The notes under the pieces are model-generated. The model saw only the letters and a list, made by a program, of their open reading frames with translations. It was not told the origin of the DNA and did not search any database. From positions 1 to 60,016 of the forward strand of contig JAUWSQ010000008.1 in assembly GCA_030609965.1 (NCBI GenBank): a stretch of 60,016 nt of DNA, written 5' to 3'. Numbering within the stretch: the first letter of the stretch is position 1; each line of letters opens with the position of its first letter. Made by a program: the position numbers and the translations under genes. This stretch comes from Candidatus Fermentibacterota bacterium. GTDB lineage: Bacteria > Fermentibacterota > Fermentibacteria > Fermentibacterales > JCC-6. Below are positions 33,751 through 43,228 of the stretch, one piece after another.

Positions 33751-35067
33751 TCAGCGAATTCCGGGAATACCTATTCCTTTTCCCGGTTTCATCCGCTTCA
33801 TCATTTTTTTCATTGATCTGAATTCACGCAGCAGCCTGTTCACATCGCTTACTCTTGTGCCGCTGCCCATTGCTATTCTCTTCCTTCTGCTTCCATTTAT
33901 AATTTCCGGATGGCATTTTTCCCTGACTGTCATCGAACTCATAATGGCGGACATTCTGGTGAATTGGGACTCGTCAATATCCATTCCTGAAGGTCTCATG
34001 TTCTTCGGTAGCATTTCCAGGAGATCACTGAGAGACCCCATCTTCCGGATGCGTTTCAGTTCCCCTGCGAAATCCTCAAGAGTGAAGGAGTTGGAGATGA
34101 GTTTTTTCTCAAGCTTCTGCGCTTCCTTGATATCGAACACTTCCTGAGCCTTCTCAACCAGCCCTACAACATCGCCCATTCCAAGAATTCTACCTGCAAG
34201 CCGCTGCGGATCCATTGGTTCCAGACCATCGACAGCCTCACCTGTTCCAAGGAATTTTATCGGTTTGCCTGTTACAGCCCTGAATGACAGTGCAGCGCCG
34301 CCTCTGGAATCGCCGTCCATCTTCGTGATGATCGAACCGGTAAATCCGATTCTTTCCTGGAATTCGAGCGCAACGTTCACCGCGTCCTGGCCGGATAAGC
34401 CATCAAGTACAAGAAGAGTTTCGGACGCTTCTGCAACCCTGCTTATACTTTCAAGTTCCCTCATAAGGTCATCGTCCACATGAAGCCTGCCGGCTGTATC
34501 GCATATCACAACATCGTAGCTCTTAAGTCGAGCCTCCTCGATGGCACCCTTGAGAACCGAAGCCGGATCCTTTTCATCCCTGCGGCAGTAAAATCCTGCA
34601 CCAGCATCTGTTGCCAGTTTCTCAAGCTGGTCAATGGCTGCGGGTCTTTCAAGGTCACAGGCGGCTAGAAGAACCGTCCTGCCTTTCTTCTCTGCTAGCC
34701 ACCAGGCGAGCCTGGCTGCTGCGGTGGTCTTGCCCGAGCCCTGAAGACCGATCAGAAGATATACCAGGGGAGGCATTCCGGACAGCTGAAGAGGTGATCT
34801 ATCGGTACCCAGCAGCGCAGTGATCTCATCGTTAACAATCTTGATGACCTGTTTCCCGGGTGCGAGACTCTTGAGTACGTTCTCACCGGTGGCCTTTGAG
34901 CTGACGTCACTGACAAACTGCTTGGCCACCTTGAAGTTAACATCGGCTTCAAGCAGTGCGCGACGCACCTGTCTCATAGCCTGCTTAACGTCAGATTCCG
35001 AGAGCACTCCCCTGCCTGTCAGTTTCCTGAAAGCATCTGAGAGTTTGTCTGTCAGATTTTCAAACAA
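33751..35067 (-). CDS. ffh: signal recognition particle protein Ffh
   Basis: 438 residues. The N domain (MFENLTDKLSDAFRKLTGRG) is followed by the G domain with G1 LQGSGKTTAAARLAW, DTAGRLH, TKMDGD and GTGEAVDGLEP. A methionine-rich M domain with the RNA-binding helices ends in GSGTRVSDVNRLLREFRSMK KMMKRM. Ffh with 4.5S RNA brings nascent inner-membrane and some secreted proteins to FtsY and SecYEG. The sequence MGDVVGLVEKAQEVFD is the usual linker. All GTPase motifs are intact. The gene heads the ribosomal/tRNA operon; no 4.5S RNA gene was recognised nearby. Confidence 0.97.
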   Translation of the reverse strand: MFENLTDKLSDAFRKLTGRGVLSESDVKQAMRQVRRALLEADVNFKVAKQFVSDVSSKATGENVLKSLAPGKQVIKIVNDEITALLGTDRSPLQLSGMPPLVYLLIGLQGSGKTTAAARLAWWLAEKKGRTVLLAACDLERPAAIDQLEKLATDAGAGFYCRRDEKDPASVLKGAIEEARLKSYDVVICDTAGRLHVDDDLMRELESISRVAEASETLLVLDGLSGQDAVNVALEFQERIGFTGSIITKMDGDSRGGAALSFRAVTGKPIKFLGTGEAVDGLEPMDPQRLAGRILGMGDVVGLVEKAQEVFDIKEAQKLEKKLISNSFTLEDFAGELKRIRKMGSLSDLLEMLPKNMRPSGMDIDESQFTRMSAIMSSMTVREKCHPEIINGSRRKRIAMGSGTRVSDVNRLLREFRSMKKMMKRMKPGKGIGIPGIR

Positions 35068-35167
35068 AATGTTCCTCCACAGTTCCTTAACCGTTTTCTC
35101 TGCTCTGCTTTATACAGCAGTCTACAGAGCATGCAACTATACACGATTTAACGGAATAGTACAAAGT

Positions 35168-35506
35168 CTATTTTTCTACATTCATCGATCCGTGCCCGGA
35201 CGGGCAGGTAACAGTGATTTCTGTTTCGGTTTCGACGATGAGGTACTGAAGGCCTGAAACGGGGCATACAGGTATCGAATCAGGAAGTAATGCAGCAAGC
35301 GGTCTGTTATCTTCTGCAATAGCCGCATGATACAGAATGCCATCAATTTCAAAAGCAAGGGAATCAATGCGGGTGATACAGGCCTGTGCGTTCAGTTCTT
35401 CCCGTATCCTGTCTATTTCTTCCTGATCGATCAGCGGTGTACTTTCGCGGGTGGTGCATGCGGACAGAAGTAGAAAAGTCGTTATTATGACAACAAACGG
35501 TTTCAC
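35168..35506 (-). CDS. small lipoprotein of unknown function
   Basis: 112 residues. Signal peptide with lipobox LLLSACTT, so an acylated membrane-anchored protein. A short helical segment (QEEIDRIREELNAQACIT) precedes a compact domain ending IPVCPVSGLQYLIVETETEI and TVTCPSGHGSM. The paired CP-x-SG and CPSGHG resemble the C-terminal knuckle seen in some type II/IV pseudopilin-like proteins, but that is a weak likeness. The start overlaps rpe by 4 bp, so it is coupled to the rpe-PASTA-rsmB group. A 100-bp gap separates it from ffh. Confidence 0.75.
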   Translation of the reverse strand: MKPFVVIITTFLLLSACTTRESTPLIDQEEIDRIREELNAQACITRIDSLAFEIDGILYHAAIAEDNRPLAALLPDSIPVCPVSGLQYLIVETETEITVTCPSGHGSMNVEK

Positions 35507-36153
35507 CTGAGTTTTTCCATTGCCGCAGCCGGATTATCGGAACTCGTTATAAAAGAGCCTGAAACGAGGATATCAGCCCCGGCTGATCTGAGCTTCTCCG
35601 CATTTGCGTCGGTGACTCCACCGTCCACCGATATCAGTGCGCCGCCTCCGCCGTAACAGTCAAGAATTCGTCTTGCTTCCGGTATTTTATCATGAACGTA
35701 ACCCAGATGCTTCTGCCCCCCGTAACCGGGATTGACTGTCATGATAAGGAGAAGGTCCACTGCAGGCGCTACCCATCTGAGAAAATCAACTGGTGTCGCG
35801 GGGTTCACCGCTACACCCGCCTTTGAACCTGCGGTTCTGATCTGTTGAAGCAGTCTGTCAAGATGGGAAGTGACCTCAGCATGTACTGTTATGTAACTGC
35901 ATCCCGCGTCCGCAAAGGCATTTATCAAATGGGAGGGTTTGGAAACCATAAGGTGCGCGTCTACCGGTATGTCAACCACACGTGAAATTGATTCCGCAAT
36001 CGCTGCCCCTACGGTAAGAACAGGTACAAACACTCCATCCATCACATCGAGGTGGATCATATCGGCTCCGGCCTCCTGAAGGGCCAGGGCTTCCTCCGCG
36101 ATATTCCCCTGATCGCACCCAAGAACTGAAGGGGATATAATGACCTTCCCCAT
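35503..36153 (-). CDS. rpe: ribulose-phosphate 3-epimerase
   Basis: 216 residues from ATG 36153, which shares its A with the TAA of the PASTA gene (TAATG) and has GGGGGA 8 nt upstream; an in-frame ATG five codons earlier is less likely. The TIM-barrel blocks are all present: ISPSVLGCDQGN, MIHLDVMDGVFVP (metal ligands His and Asp), DAHLMVSKP, LIMTVNPGYGGQ and SVDGGVTDANA. It interconverts ribulose-5-phosphate and xylulose-5-phosphate in the pentose phosphate pathway, using a divalent metal. It is coupled to both neighbours. Confidence 0.94.
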   Translation of the reverse strand: MGKVIISPSVLGCDQGNIAEEALALQEAGADMIHLDVMDGVFVPVLTVGAAIAESISRVVDIPVDAHLMVSKPSHLINAFADAGCSYITVHAEVTSHLDRLLQQIRTAGSKAGVAVNPATPVDFLRWVAPAVDLLLIMTVNPGYGGQKHLGYVHDKIPEARRILDCYGGGGALISVDGGVTDANAEKLRSAGADILVSGSFITSSDNPAAAMEKLR

Positions 36154-36914
36154 TACCAGTTCCCCCATTCATTGTCTATTTTTCCAACCACAAGTTTTAC
36201 AGAATCACCAGGAGTATACCGCGAACCGGCGGGAATCATCTGTTCGATGACCATTCCATCCTGGAGGATATCTCCGGTCACTCTTTCCTCGATCACCGGA
36301 ATGAGGTTGCTGTTCTCCGCGACCCGTCGGGCATCCGTAATGGAGAGTCCAACGAAGCGCGGAATGCCATCCCATCCGGTCGATACAAGAAGTCTTACAG
36401 GAATTATAACTGAAAGACTGTCATACTGCCTTGGACAAACACCAATGACCATTCCCTCCGGAACGGAAGGATGAGGTATCCAGCTTCTCCCAATAGAATA
36501 CAGCTGCCAGTCTGCGATTTCCTCTTCTGCTTCTACAGCGTAAATACCAATCAGCGAATCGGGATGATACGGTCTGTAGAGCGGGCCGATATTCCAGAAT
36601 ATGCTTACAGGGGCTCCTCTGGGAGTCATCGCTCCGGGAGGCGGGTCCTGCCTTATTACACTTCCCATTGTTTCCATCGGGCCGTATTCCGACCACTGGC
36701 CGGCAAGGATCAGGTTCGCCGATTCTATGGAGCGCTGGGCATCCTGCCTTGAGAGGCCTGTGACATCGGGAACCGTTACAGGTGCTGAAGCCGCACCGAT
36801 TGACGAGATGAATCGGGGGGTTCGAAAAACGGAGGGCGCCAGAATCGTACCCGCAATAAACGCAAGTATCGCGGCAGATACGGCCAGAATACTATATCTG
36901 ATCAGTGATTTCAA
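36153..36914 (-). CDS. membrane-anchored PASTA-domain protein
   Basis: 253 residues. An N-terminal signal-anchor helix (SILAVSAAILAFIAGTILAP) is followed by three PASTA-like repeats: VTVPDVTGLSRQDAQRSIES, a degenerate central one, and IPRFVGLSITDARRVAENSN with a final VKLVVGKI strand. PASTA domains bind peptidoglycan fragments or act as spacers on Ser/Thr kinases and PBPs; here there is no kinase domain. In Bacteroidetes-like genomes similar stand-alone PASTA proteins sit next to rpe/rsmB, as they do here (family knowledge, moderate). Overlaps rsmB by 4 bp. Confidence 0.85.
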   Translation of the reverse strand: MKSLIRYSILAVSAAILAFIAGTILAPSVFRTPRFISSIGAASAPVTVPDVTGLSRQDAQRSIESANLILAGQWSEYGPMETMGSVIRQDPPPGAMTPRGAPVSIFWNIGPLYRPYHPDSLIGIYAVEAEEEIADWQLYSIGRSWIPHPSVPEGMVIGVCPRQYDSLSVIIPVRLLVSTGWDGIPRFVGLSITDARRVAENSNLIPVIEERVTGDILQDGMVIEQMIPAGSRYTPGDSVKLVVGKIDNEWGNW

Positions 36915-38080
36915 TGATCCCTCCGAAAGGCTGCGGCAAACATACCGTCTACCTGGTGTTCAAAGGGGAATATGCAAATCATTCCATCCATGACAAGCTC
37001 AGCTGGTCCGGAAAGGCTGATCCTCTGGAAATTTTTTCTGCTGTTTTCGAACATTTCAACCTGCAGACGGTTTTCCTCTTCTTCAAGGCTGCACGTTGAG
37101 TATATCAGAATACCACCAGGCGCAACAAGTTTACATGTGGAAAGAAGAAGCTCTCTTTGTAAAATAACGGAATTATTAAGATATTCATTCGACCATTTCC
37201 ACCTTGCATCGCAGCGCCTTCTGTAAACTCCGGTATTCGTGCATGGAGCATCGATGAAAACCATGTCAAAACCGTTTCTGAATGACGGCATCTTTCCGTC
37301 GGCAACAACCGGAATACTGTTACGCCATCGGAGCCTGGCACTGTTCTCCCGCCATCTGTGCATCCTTGAGAAGGATGAATCAACAGAGACAACATATTTC
37401 GCAGCTGCCTGAAGATGATGCGTCTTGCCGCCCGGGGCTGCTGCAATCTCAAGCACGGACCCGCCTGCGGCAAGCTCCGCAGCAGCTCTCCCGGTAATTG
37501 CAGCTGCCTCATCCTGCAGATAGACATTACCAGTTATTGAATCAAGCGGATTCTCTCCGGTTCTCTCAATGATCCTGTAATCATCAAGATACTTACCCTT
37601 CTCGAGATTATCATCCGGACCAGGAAAACAGCCCCCGATATTCGGTACGCTGTTGTTCCATTCAAGAAGTTTCCCGGTCTTTTCTCTTCCAAACCTTGAG
37701 ACCCATCTTTCGGTGAGTGCTTCTGGATGGGACCAGACCTCATGCAGTGGGGCTCCGCTCAGGTCCGGCTCTCCCTCATTCGCCAGCCTTCTCAAAACAG
37801 CGTTCACAAGACCTTTTGCCCTGCGCCGGGGAAGCGCATCCACAGTAGCCGAAACGGCCGCATGCGGAGGTGTACCCAGGATAATCAGCTGTGCCGCTCC
37901 TATCCGGAGGGCTGCAAGAACGGAGCTGTCGAGGTCATCAAGGGGTTTTGAACAGAAACGGGTCAGGGCTCTGTCGAGCCTGGCCCGCCATACTGTTGTC
38001 TCCCTCAAAAGCCTGAGAGCGAAAGCCCTGTCTCTGCCTTGAAGATTTAGAGTCTCGCAGCCACCGGCAAGAGATTCAAT
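36911..38080 (-). CDS. rsmB: 16S rRNA m5C967-type methyltransferase RsmB
   Basis: About 389 residues. An N-terminal NusB-like RNA-binding domain ([40 protein letters not shown]) precedes a Rossmann methyltransferase with [26 protein letters not shown] (catalytic Cys pair PC...[14 protein letters not shown]) and DEAAAITGR. It methylates 16S rRNA with AdoMet. The first canonical start, TTG 38008, would remove the first part of the NusB-like domain and has a poor Shine-Dalgarno. The homologous region extends upstream with no ATG, GTG or TTG; ATT at 38080-38078 lies exactly 6 nt after a perfect AGGAGG (38092-38087). I therefore place the start at this ATT, as in infC-type initiation; residues further upstream are also protein-like. 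Confidence 0.88.
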   Translation of the reverse strand: MESLAGGCETLNLQGRDRAFALRLLRETTVWRARLDRALTRFCSKPLDDLDSSVLAALRIGAAQLIILGTPPHAAVSATVDALPRRRAKGLVNAVLRRLANEGEPDLSGAPLHEVWSHPEALTERWVSRFGREKTGKLLEWNNSVPNIGGCFPGPDDNLEKGKYLDDYRIIERTGENPLDSITGNVYLQDEAAAITGRAAAELAAGGSVLEIAAAPGGKTHHLQAAAKYVVSVDSSFSRMHRWRENSARLRWRNSIPVVADGKMPSFRNGFDMVFIDAPCTNTGVYRRRCDARWKWSNEYLNNSVILQRELLLSTCKLVAPGGILIYSTCSLEEEENRLQVEMFENSRKNFQRISLSGPAELVMDGMICIFPFEHQVDGMFAAAFRRDH

Positions 38081-38114
38081 TACAGCCCTCCTGGCGGCTG
38101 CACCTTTCGATCCG

Positions 38115-38360
38115 TTACTGAACGTTTTCCACCTTCTCTATCTCCGGAAAAACCGATTTCAGGTTCCGTTCAACGGTCCACTGGAGGGTTACTGTGGCCA
38201 TTGCGCAGCCCGAGCATGCACCCTGAAGCGTAACTTTAACTACTTTATCCTCGATACCTACGAATGCGATATCTCCGCCGTCCCTCTGCAGAACAGGTCT
38301 TATCTTTTCAATTTCAGCCTTTACGTTCTCATCGTTGAATTCAAGTGCATTCTCAGTCAT
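38115..38360 (-). CDS. NifU C-terminal-domain Fe-S scaffold protein
   Basis: 81 residues consisting only of a NifU-like C-terminal domain: [20 protein letters not shown], then [20 protein letters not shown] with the CxxC that binds a [4Fe-4S] cluster. Such stand-alone Nfu proteins carry clusters to target enzymes. It lies 14 bp after the membrane pyrophosphatase and before rsmB. ATG with AGGAT upstream. No other iron-sulfur assembly gene is in the window. Confidence 0.92.
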   Translation of the reverse strand: MTENALEFNDENVKAEIEKIRPVLQRDGGDIAFVGIEDKVVKVTLQGACSGCAMATVTLQWTVERNLKSVFPEIEKVENVQ

Positions 38361-38374
38361 TTCTTATCCTCCGA

Positions 38375-40444
38375 TCATTTAATCTGTGAAATTACAAGGG
38401 ATACCATTGTCATAAGTTTTATCAGAATATTCAGCGATGGGCCACTTGTATCTTTAAAGGGATCACCTACGGTATCCCCGATAACAGCTGCCGCATGCGC
38501 GCTGGAGCCTTTTCCTCCGAGGTTGCCTTCTTCGATGTACTTCTTCGCGTTATCCCATGCACCGCCCGCATTGGACATGTAAATCGCAAGAAGAACTCCG
38601 GATGCGATAGCTCCTGCAAGGACCCCGCCTAGGGTTTCAGCGCCGGAATCACCGAATGCGAAGAAAATGACAACTGGAATAACGATGGCAAGGACACCTG
38701 GAAGTATCATTTCCTTTAGTGCGCCCTCAGTTGCTATCTCTACACACTTCTGAGTATCCGGTTCAGTTTCCTTTTCCATAAGCCCCTTGATATCGCGGAA
38801 CTGCCTGCGCACTTCTTCAACCATATCCATTGCAGTCCGGCCTACGGCCCGGAGCGTCATCGAGGCGAATATGTACGGCAGCAGAGCTCCGAAGAGGAGA
38901 CCGGCCACAACGTTTGATTTGAGCAGGTCTATTGTGTGAAGCCCGGTTGAAGCAGCGTAAGCGCTGAATAAAGCGAGGGCTGTGAGGGCAGCTGAACCAA
39001 TGGCAAAACCCTTGCCCATTGCTGCAGTCGTATTGCCGAGAGAATCAAGCTTATCGGTCTTCTGCCTGACTTCTCCAGGAAGTTCCGCCATTTCCGCTAT
39101 ACCGCCCGCATTGTCGGCCACAGGTCCATAGGCATCAACCGACATGGTCATTCCAACGTTCATAAGCATACCGAGGGCAGCCAGAGCAATTCCGTAAAGA
39201 CCGGCAAAGTGATAGCTGACCATAATCGCAGCCGCTATGAACAGGATCGGGAAAATGGTCGACTCCATACCAACTGCTATTCCCTCTATTATGCAGGTCG
39301 CGGGGCCAGTTTTAGTGCTACGTGCAATTCTCATGACAGGTCCGCGGCTTGTGTAGTATTCGGTTATCAGACCTATCGCAGTTCCTGAAACAACACCGCA
39401 GATGAGAGCCCAGAAAATACCAATACTGACCTGGAAAAAGAGTATCGCTCCCAGAGCCAGGGCTATTGACAGGCCGGTGCTGATGAAAGTTGAATTCCTG
39501 AGAACCGTAGCAGGGCTCCCTTTCCGGCTCAGCAGCTTGACCGAAAGTACTCCTGCAATACTGGCGAGCGTACCCAGTGCGGCAAGGATTATCGGCAATG
39601 CTATCAGTGTCTGTATAGAAGCACCGGACCCTTGCGGAATCAGACCAGCGGGAATACCCGTCAGACTGAATCCGAAGGCCAGTACTATCGCAGCGATAAT
39701 GCTGCCGACATAAGATTCAAAAAGATCAGCTCCCATTCCAGCAACATCCCCGACATTATCACCCACGTTATCGGCGATAACCGCCGGGTTACGGGGATCA
39801 TCTTCCGGTATTCCGGCTTCCAGCTTCCCTACAAGATCGGCTCCCACATCGGCACTCTTGGTGAATATTCCTCCTCCAACCCTGGCGAAAAGGGCAATAG
39901 AGCTGGCACCCATACCGAAACCTGCAATATTCTCAAGCGATACAGTGCCCAGTATCGATTCAAGGAATTCCTTCGCGGGAACGATGTTGCTGTAAAGAAG
40001 GTAAAATATCGAGACTCCAAGAAGTCCAAGCATCGCCACTGCCAGCCCCATAACACTCCCGCTTTTGAATGCCACTGACAGCGCTTTTGAAAGGCTTGTC
40101 CTTGCTGCATTCGTAGTTCTGACATTACCTATTGTTGCAGCGTTCATACCAATGTAACCGGCGATCATGCTGAACCCGGCACCGCACACGAATGCAATCG
40201 CGGTTCCCGGATCGATACCGAAGAAGAGGGCAAGTGAAATCAAAGCAACAAAGATCAGTAGAATCCGGTACTGCGTTTTCAGGTAAGTCATGGCGCCGGA
40301 ATGGATCAGACCGGCAAGGTGAATCATCCTGTCGTTCCCGCTGGGTTCTTTCTTCAGATCTTTATACCTGAGGACAGCCACAAGGCCGGTCAGCAATACC
40401 ACGAATAGTCCCAGGTATCGTAATACTATCTGGGAAACAGTCAT
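38375..40444 (-). CDS. hppA: membrane-bound cation-translocating pyrophosphatase
   Basis: 689 residues with about 16 transmembrane segments. The PPi/Mg-binding blocks are present: [40 protein letters not shown] and, near the C-terminus, [19 protein letters not shown]. The position that separates the subfamilies reads [10 protein letters not shown], with Ala where K+-independent enzymes have Lys, so this is a K+-dependent type. It splits pyrophosphate and pumps H+ or Na+ across the membrane; which ion cannot be judged confidently. It saves energy from biosynthetic PPi, often found in anaerobes. Start ATG 40444 with AGGAG upstream. Confidence 0.94.
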   Translation of the reverse strand: MTVSQIVLRYLGLFVVLLTGLVAVLRYKDLKKEPSGNDRMIHLAGLIHSGAMTYLKTQYRILLIFVALISLALFFGIDPGTAIAFVCGAGFSMIAGYIGMNAATIGNVRTTNAARTSLSKALSVAFKSGSVMGLAVAMLGLLGVSIFYLLYSNIVPAKEFLESILGTVSLENIAGFGMGASSIALFARVGGGIFTKSADVGADLVGKLEAGIPEDDPRNPAVIADNVGDNVGDVAGMGADLFESYVGSIIAAIVLAFGFSLTGIPAGLIPQGSGASIQTLIALPIILAALGTLASIAGVLSVKLLSRKGSPATVLRNSTFISTGLSIALALGAILFFQVSIGIFWALICGVVSGTAIGLITEYYTSRGPVMRIARSTKTGPATCIIEGIAVGMESTIFPILFIAAAIMVSYHFAGLYGIALAALGMLMNVGMTMSVDAYGPVADNAGGIAEMAELPGEVRQKTDKLDSLGNTTAAMGKGFAIGSAALTALALFSAYAASTGLHTIDLLKSNVVAGLLFGALLPYIFASMTLRAVGRTAMDMVEEVRRQFRDIKGLMEKETEPDTQKCVEIATEGALKEMILPGVLAIVIPVVIFFAFGDSGAETLGGVLAGAIASGVLLAIYMSNAGGAWDNAKKYIEEGNLGGKGSSAHAAAVIGDTVGDPFKDTSGPSLNILIKLMTMVSLVISQIK

Positions 40445-40545
40445 TTACACTCCTTTATACATTGAATAATACCAACGTTATTGCATAATAATATTCTTGA
40501 GAATGTGCCTTTTCTACTCCAGCCGGGGGTTGAGGTCAAGGTGGA

Positions 40546-41070
40546 CTATTCCTCCAGATTAATGAGAGCGTCGATGATACCACTGGTTGAAAATCCCTGG
40601 AGGAGAGAAACTATTTCAACCCTGCCTCCGCAGGAGATAACAAAATCCGATCCCACAACGGATTCCACCTCATAATCCCCCCCTTTCACAAGGATGTGAG
40701 GTCTCAATTCTTCGATCAGCTTCAGTGGCGTATCCTCATAGAAAGGCACTACATAATCCACAGATCTGAGCTCCGCCAGGAGCGACATTCGTGATTGAAG
40801 ATCGTTCACAGGTCTGCCGCTGCCCTTGAGTCTGGTTACAGACGCATCGGTATTTACCCCTACAAACAGCTTATCTCCAAACGAATGTGCTGCCCTCAGT
40901 ATGTGTACATGCCCCGGATGCAGGATGTCAAAGCAGCCGTTTGTAAAAACGATTGTTCGGCCATCGGTTCGAAGTTTATCACTGAGTTCTTCCGCCTCAG
41001 TTCTTGTCAGTATCCTTCCTTCTTGAATAACGCTCCACCTCCTTAAGTATGTCGGATGGTGAGACCGCAT
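40546..41070 (-). CDS. rfaE2: D-glycero-beta-D-manno-heptose-1-phosphate adenylyltransferase (RfaE2/HldE C-domain)
   Basis: A nucleotidylyltransferase: FTNGCFDILHPGHVHIL (HxGH motif), VGVNTDASVTRLKG, RPVNDLQSRMSLLAEL, VKGGDYEVESVVG and a final strand-helix. It adds AMP to heptose-1-phosphate to form ADP-heptose for LPS core. ATG 41070 gives 174 residues, with only GGAG 3 nt upstream. The family N-terminus usually starts near GRILTRTEAEEL; there a strong AGGAGG (41043-41038) lies 6 nt before GTT and 9 nt before ATT (41028), with no ATG/GTG/TTG nearby. It overlaps the 3' end of the heptose kinase gene, with which it is one protein (HldE) in enterobacteria. Confidence 0.88.
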   Translation of the reverse strand: MRSHHPTYLRRWSVIQEGRILTRTEAEELSDKLRTDGRTIVFTNGCFDILHPGHVHILRAAHSFGDKLFVGVNTDASVTRLKGSGRPVNDLQSRMSLLAELRSVDYVVPFYEDTPLKLIEELRPHILVKGGDYEVESVVGSDFVISCGGRVEIVSLLQGFSTSGIIDALINLEE

Positions 41071-42046
41071 AAACTCCGGGTTCGGAGCAGGTTGCTGCTG
41101 CTGCAAAGCTGGATATCCTAACAGCATCATCAATAGGCAGGCCGGCAGCAATAGAGAGCGCCATAACAGCAATAACCGTATCACCGGCGCCTGAGACATC
41201 AAAGACGTGTCTCGCTGCAGCTGGTCGGTAGAATGGTTCAGTATCTTTCCTGCAGAGTACGCATCCGTCTCCTCCCAGAGTTATAAGAACCGAATATGCC
41301 GAAAGCCTGTCAAGAAGCTGATCACCGGCTTCAATCGCATCTTCGACGGTCTTTATTTCCATTCCGAGGGCAAGGGATGTTTCCAGTCTGTTCGGCTTGA
41401 AAAGCGTACATCCGCGAAATTCGAAGAAGTTCATAAATTTGGGATCAACTGCAACCGGAACGTTCTCCCTCCGGGAAACCGAAAGAATTCCGGATATCAG
41501 GCCGGGAGTAAGCACACCTTTATTGTAATCCTCCAGAACTATTGCATTCAGATCAACGATAATCCGCTCAATCTTAGAGAATACTACATTCTGCATATTC
41601 TCTGAGATAGGTTCCGTAACTTCCCTGTCGAGCCTGATGAGTTGATGTCCGCCCGACATTATCCTGGTTTTTGATGTTGTAGGACGGTTCGAATCGAAAA
41701 TAACAGCATCAGTGTTGATACCTTCCTTCTCAAGAAGATCCACAAGCAGCCTGCCTTCAGTGTCATCCCCTACCGTTCCGGCCATGAGAGGAATGCCGCC
41801 CAGGGAGAAGATATTCCTTGCGACATTGGCAGCTCCGCCGGGAACCCATTTTTCTCCCGTTCTTTCCAGAGATACTATGGGGACAGGGGCTTCGGGAGAG
41901 ATCCTGTCTACTTTACCTTCAATGTAGTGATCAAGAATAAGGTCACCTGTAACCAGTACCCTTTTCCCCCGGAGGCTATCGAGTATGTTTTCAATATTGT
42001 TATCTGGTATCAAGAATTCCCCCATCCGGATATTATGGTTATACAT
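40997..42046 (-). CDS. rfaE1: D-glycero-beta-D-manno-heptose-7-phosphate kinase (RfaE1/HldE N-domain)
   Basis: 349 residues of the ribokinase/PfkB family. KRVLVTGDLILDHYIEGKVD, SPEAPVPIVSLERTGEKWVP and GGAANVARNIFSLGG are typical HldE1 blocks, and the C-terminal PfkB signature is VFDVSGAGDTVIAVMAL with the catalytic Asp. It phosphorylates heptose-7-phosphate at C1 in the ADP-heptose pathway, acting before RfaE2. The start is unclear: ATG 42046 has no Shine-Dalgarno, and ATG 42025 or TTG 42013 (GGGGGAA upstream) are alternatives. Split into two overlapping genes rather than fused. Confidence 0.92.
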   Translation of the reverse strand: MYNHNIRMGEFLIPDNNIENILDSLRGKRVLVTGDLILDHYIEGKVDRISPEAPVPIVSLERTGEKWVPGGAANVARNIFSLGGIPLMAGTVGDDTEGRLLVDLLEKEGINTDAVIFDSNRPTTSKTRIMSGGHQLIRLDREVTEPISENMQNVVFSKIERIIVDLNAIVLEDYNKGVLTPGLISGILSVSRRENVPVAVDPKFMNFFEFRGCTLFKPNRLETSLALGMEIKTVEDAIEAGDQLLDRLSAYSVLITLGGDGCVLCRKDTEPFYRPAAARHVFDVSGAGDTVIAVMALSIAAGLPIDDAVRISSFAAAATCSEPGVYAVSPSDILKEVERYSRRKDTDKN

Positions 42047-42076
42047 TATATATTACAAACGCTAAAAGGAGCAGCC

Positions 42077-42379
42077 GTGAAACCTAAGATGATCAAACAA
42101 CCGCCTCAAATCAACGCCGACCCTTCCGATACTGATGGAGTATACAGCAATGTCTTCTATGTCGCAGCTTCAAGAGCTGAGTTTGTCCTCGATTTTGCCA
42201 GAATAGTTCCCGGTGTACAGGGAGCGAAACTGAAGTCAAGGGTAATAATATCACCCCACAGGATGAAGGCTCTTGTTAAGACACTGGAATCCCAGGTCGT
42301 ATTGTACGAAGGAAAATTCGGAAAACTGGATACCGATAACCTGAATGCAATCGGATTTCAGAACCCCGCTGAAGAATGA
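42077..42379 (+). CDS. DUF3467 family protein
   Basis: 100 residues from GTG 42077, preceded by AAAGGAG with a 5-nt spacer; the longer upstream frame lies over the divergent promoter region and is not coding. YSNVFYVAASRAEFVLDFAR, then SRVIISPHRMKALVKTLESQ and a C-terminal helix match DUF3467, a small cytosolic family whose function is unknown. A TATATT-type box near 42048 may serve as -10. It is followed at 64 bp by the YbbR-like gene. Confidence 0.8.
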   Translation: MKPKMIKQPPQINADPSDTDGVYSNVFYVAASRAEFVLDFARIVPGVQGAKLKSRVIISPHRMKALVKTLESQVVLYEGKFGKLDTDNLNAIGFQNPAEE

Positions 42380-42442
42380 GAGAAGTACAGACCGGAGTAT
42401 ATGTTATGGCCGTGATATCCTGATGATCGATCAAAATATCTC

Positions 42443-43120
42443 ATGAAATGGAATCGGACCCAGCTATGGCAATGGATTGTTTCATTAATAGTATCCTTGA
42501 TGCTCTGGGTGATCTCGATGGAAGATAACCTCTTTGAGATCAAGGACACTCTGCCGCTGGAACCGCCATCCGTCTCATCGGATTTCATCGTTCTCTGCAG
42601 TCTCAACGGTGATTCGGTTCAAATAACTTTCACCGGGAAGGGGTACGGTGTGCTTCGCGATCAGATATTGCGAATTCCTGAATCTGTTCAGCTCAGCGTA
42701 GCATTAAGTGATCAGAATCTGGATTTCCCAGTCAGCATAATCACAGAGCTTTCAGGAAGCGACATCGTATTTAATGGAGACAGGTACTCCAGCCTTTCGG
42801 CAACTGCATTCCAACCTGGAAGCGTTGAATACACCATAGACAGGAATATCGTCAGACATCTTCCAGTTTCGGTAATTTCATCCAGCGATATACCCGAGCG
42901 GTATTACTGGTCGGTAACATCAAATCCAACGGTTGAACTGAAGGGTGCAGAATCAATTGTCAGTCATTTAGACAGCTGCTATACCGTACCCATTGACCCG
43001 GGATTGGATGATCATAGAACAGGTATTGTTAAGCCTGAAGGTGTTGTTTATATAAGTCCTTCATACGTTTCAGCCGAACTTGTTCCCCCTGTAGAAGTGA
43101 TCAAACCACTGGAACACTGA
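42443..43120 (+). CDS. YbbR-like membrane-anchored protein
   Basis: 225 residues. An N-terminal helix (WIVSLIVSLMLWVISMEDN) anchors an extracytoplasmic part with at least two YbbR-like repeats; the clearest is YYWSVTSNPTVELKGAESIV followed by SHLDSCYTVPIDPG. YbbR/CdaR proteins regulate the diadenylate cyclase CdaA in Firmicutes, but no cdaA is in this window, so a c-di-AMP link is only possible. The ATG has no clear Shine-Dalgarno. Located after DUF3467 on the same strand. Confidence 0.72.
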   Translation: MKWNRTQLWQWIVSLIVSLMLWVISMEDNLFEIKDTLPLEPPSVSSDFIVLCSLNGDSVQITFTGKGYGVLRDQILRIPESVQLSVALSDQNLDFPVSIITELSGSDIVFNGDRYSSLSATAFQPGSVEYTIDRNIVRHLPVSVISSSDIPERYYWSVTSNPTVELKGAESIVSHLDSCYTVPIDPGLDDHRTGIVKPEGVVYISPSYVSAELVPPVEVIKPLEH

Positions 43121-43228
43121 TCATGTATTGACAGGTATGAAACAAGATGGGTAGATTTAGACCGATGTTGTGGAGTAGAACAGTCAAATAAGAAAAAGGA
43201 TAACTGCATTTTTGTGGAGGAATAATCT

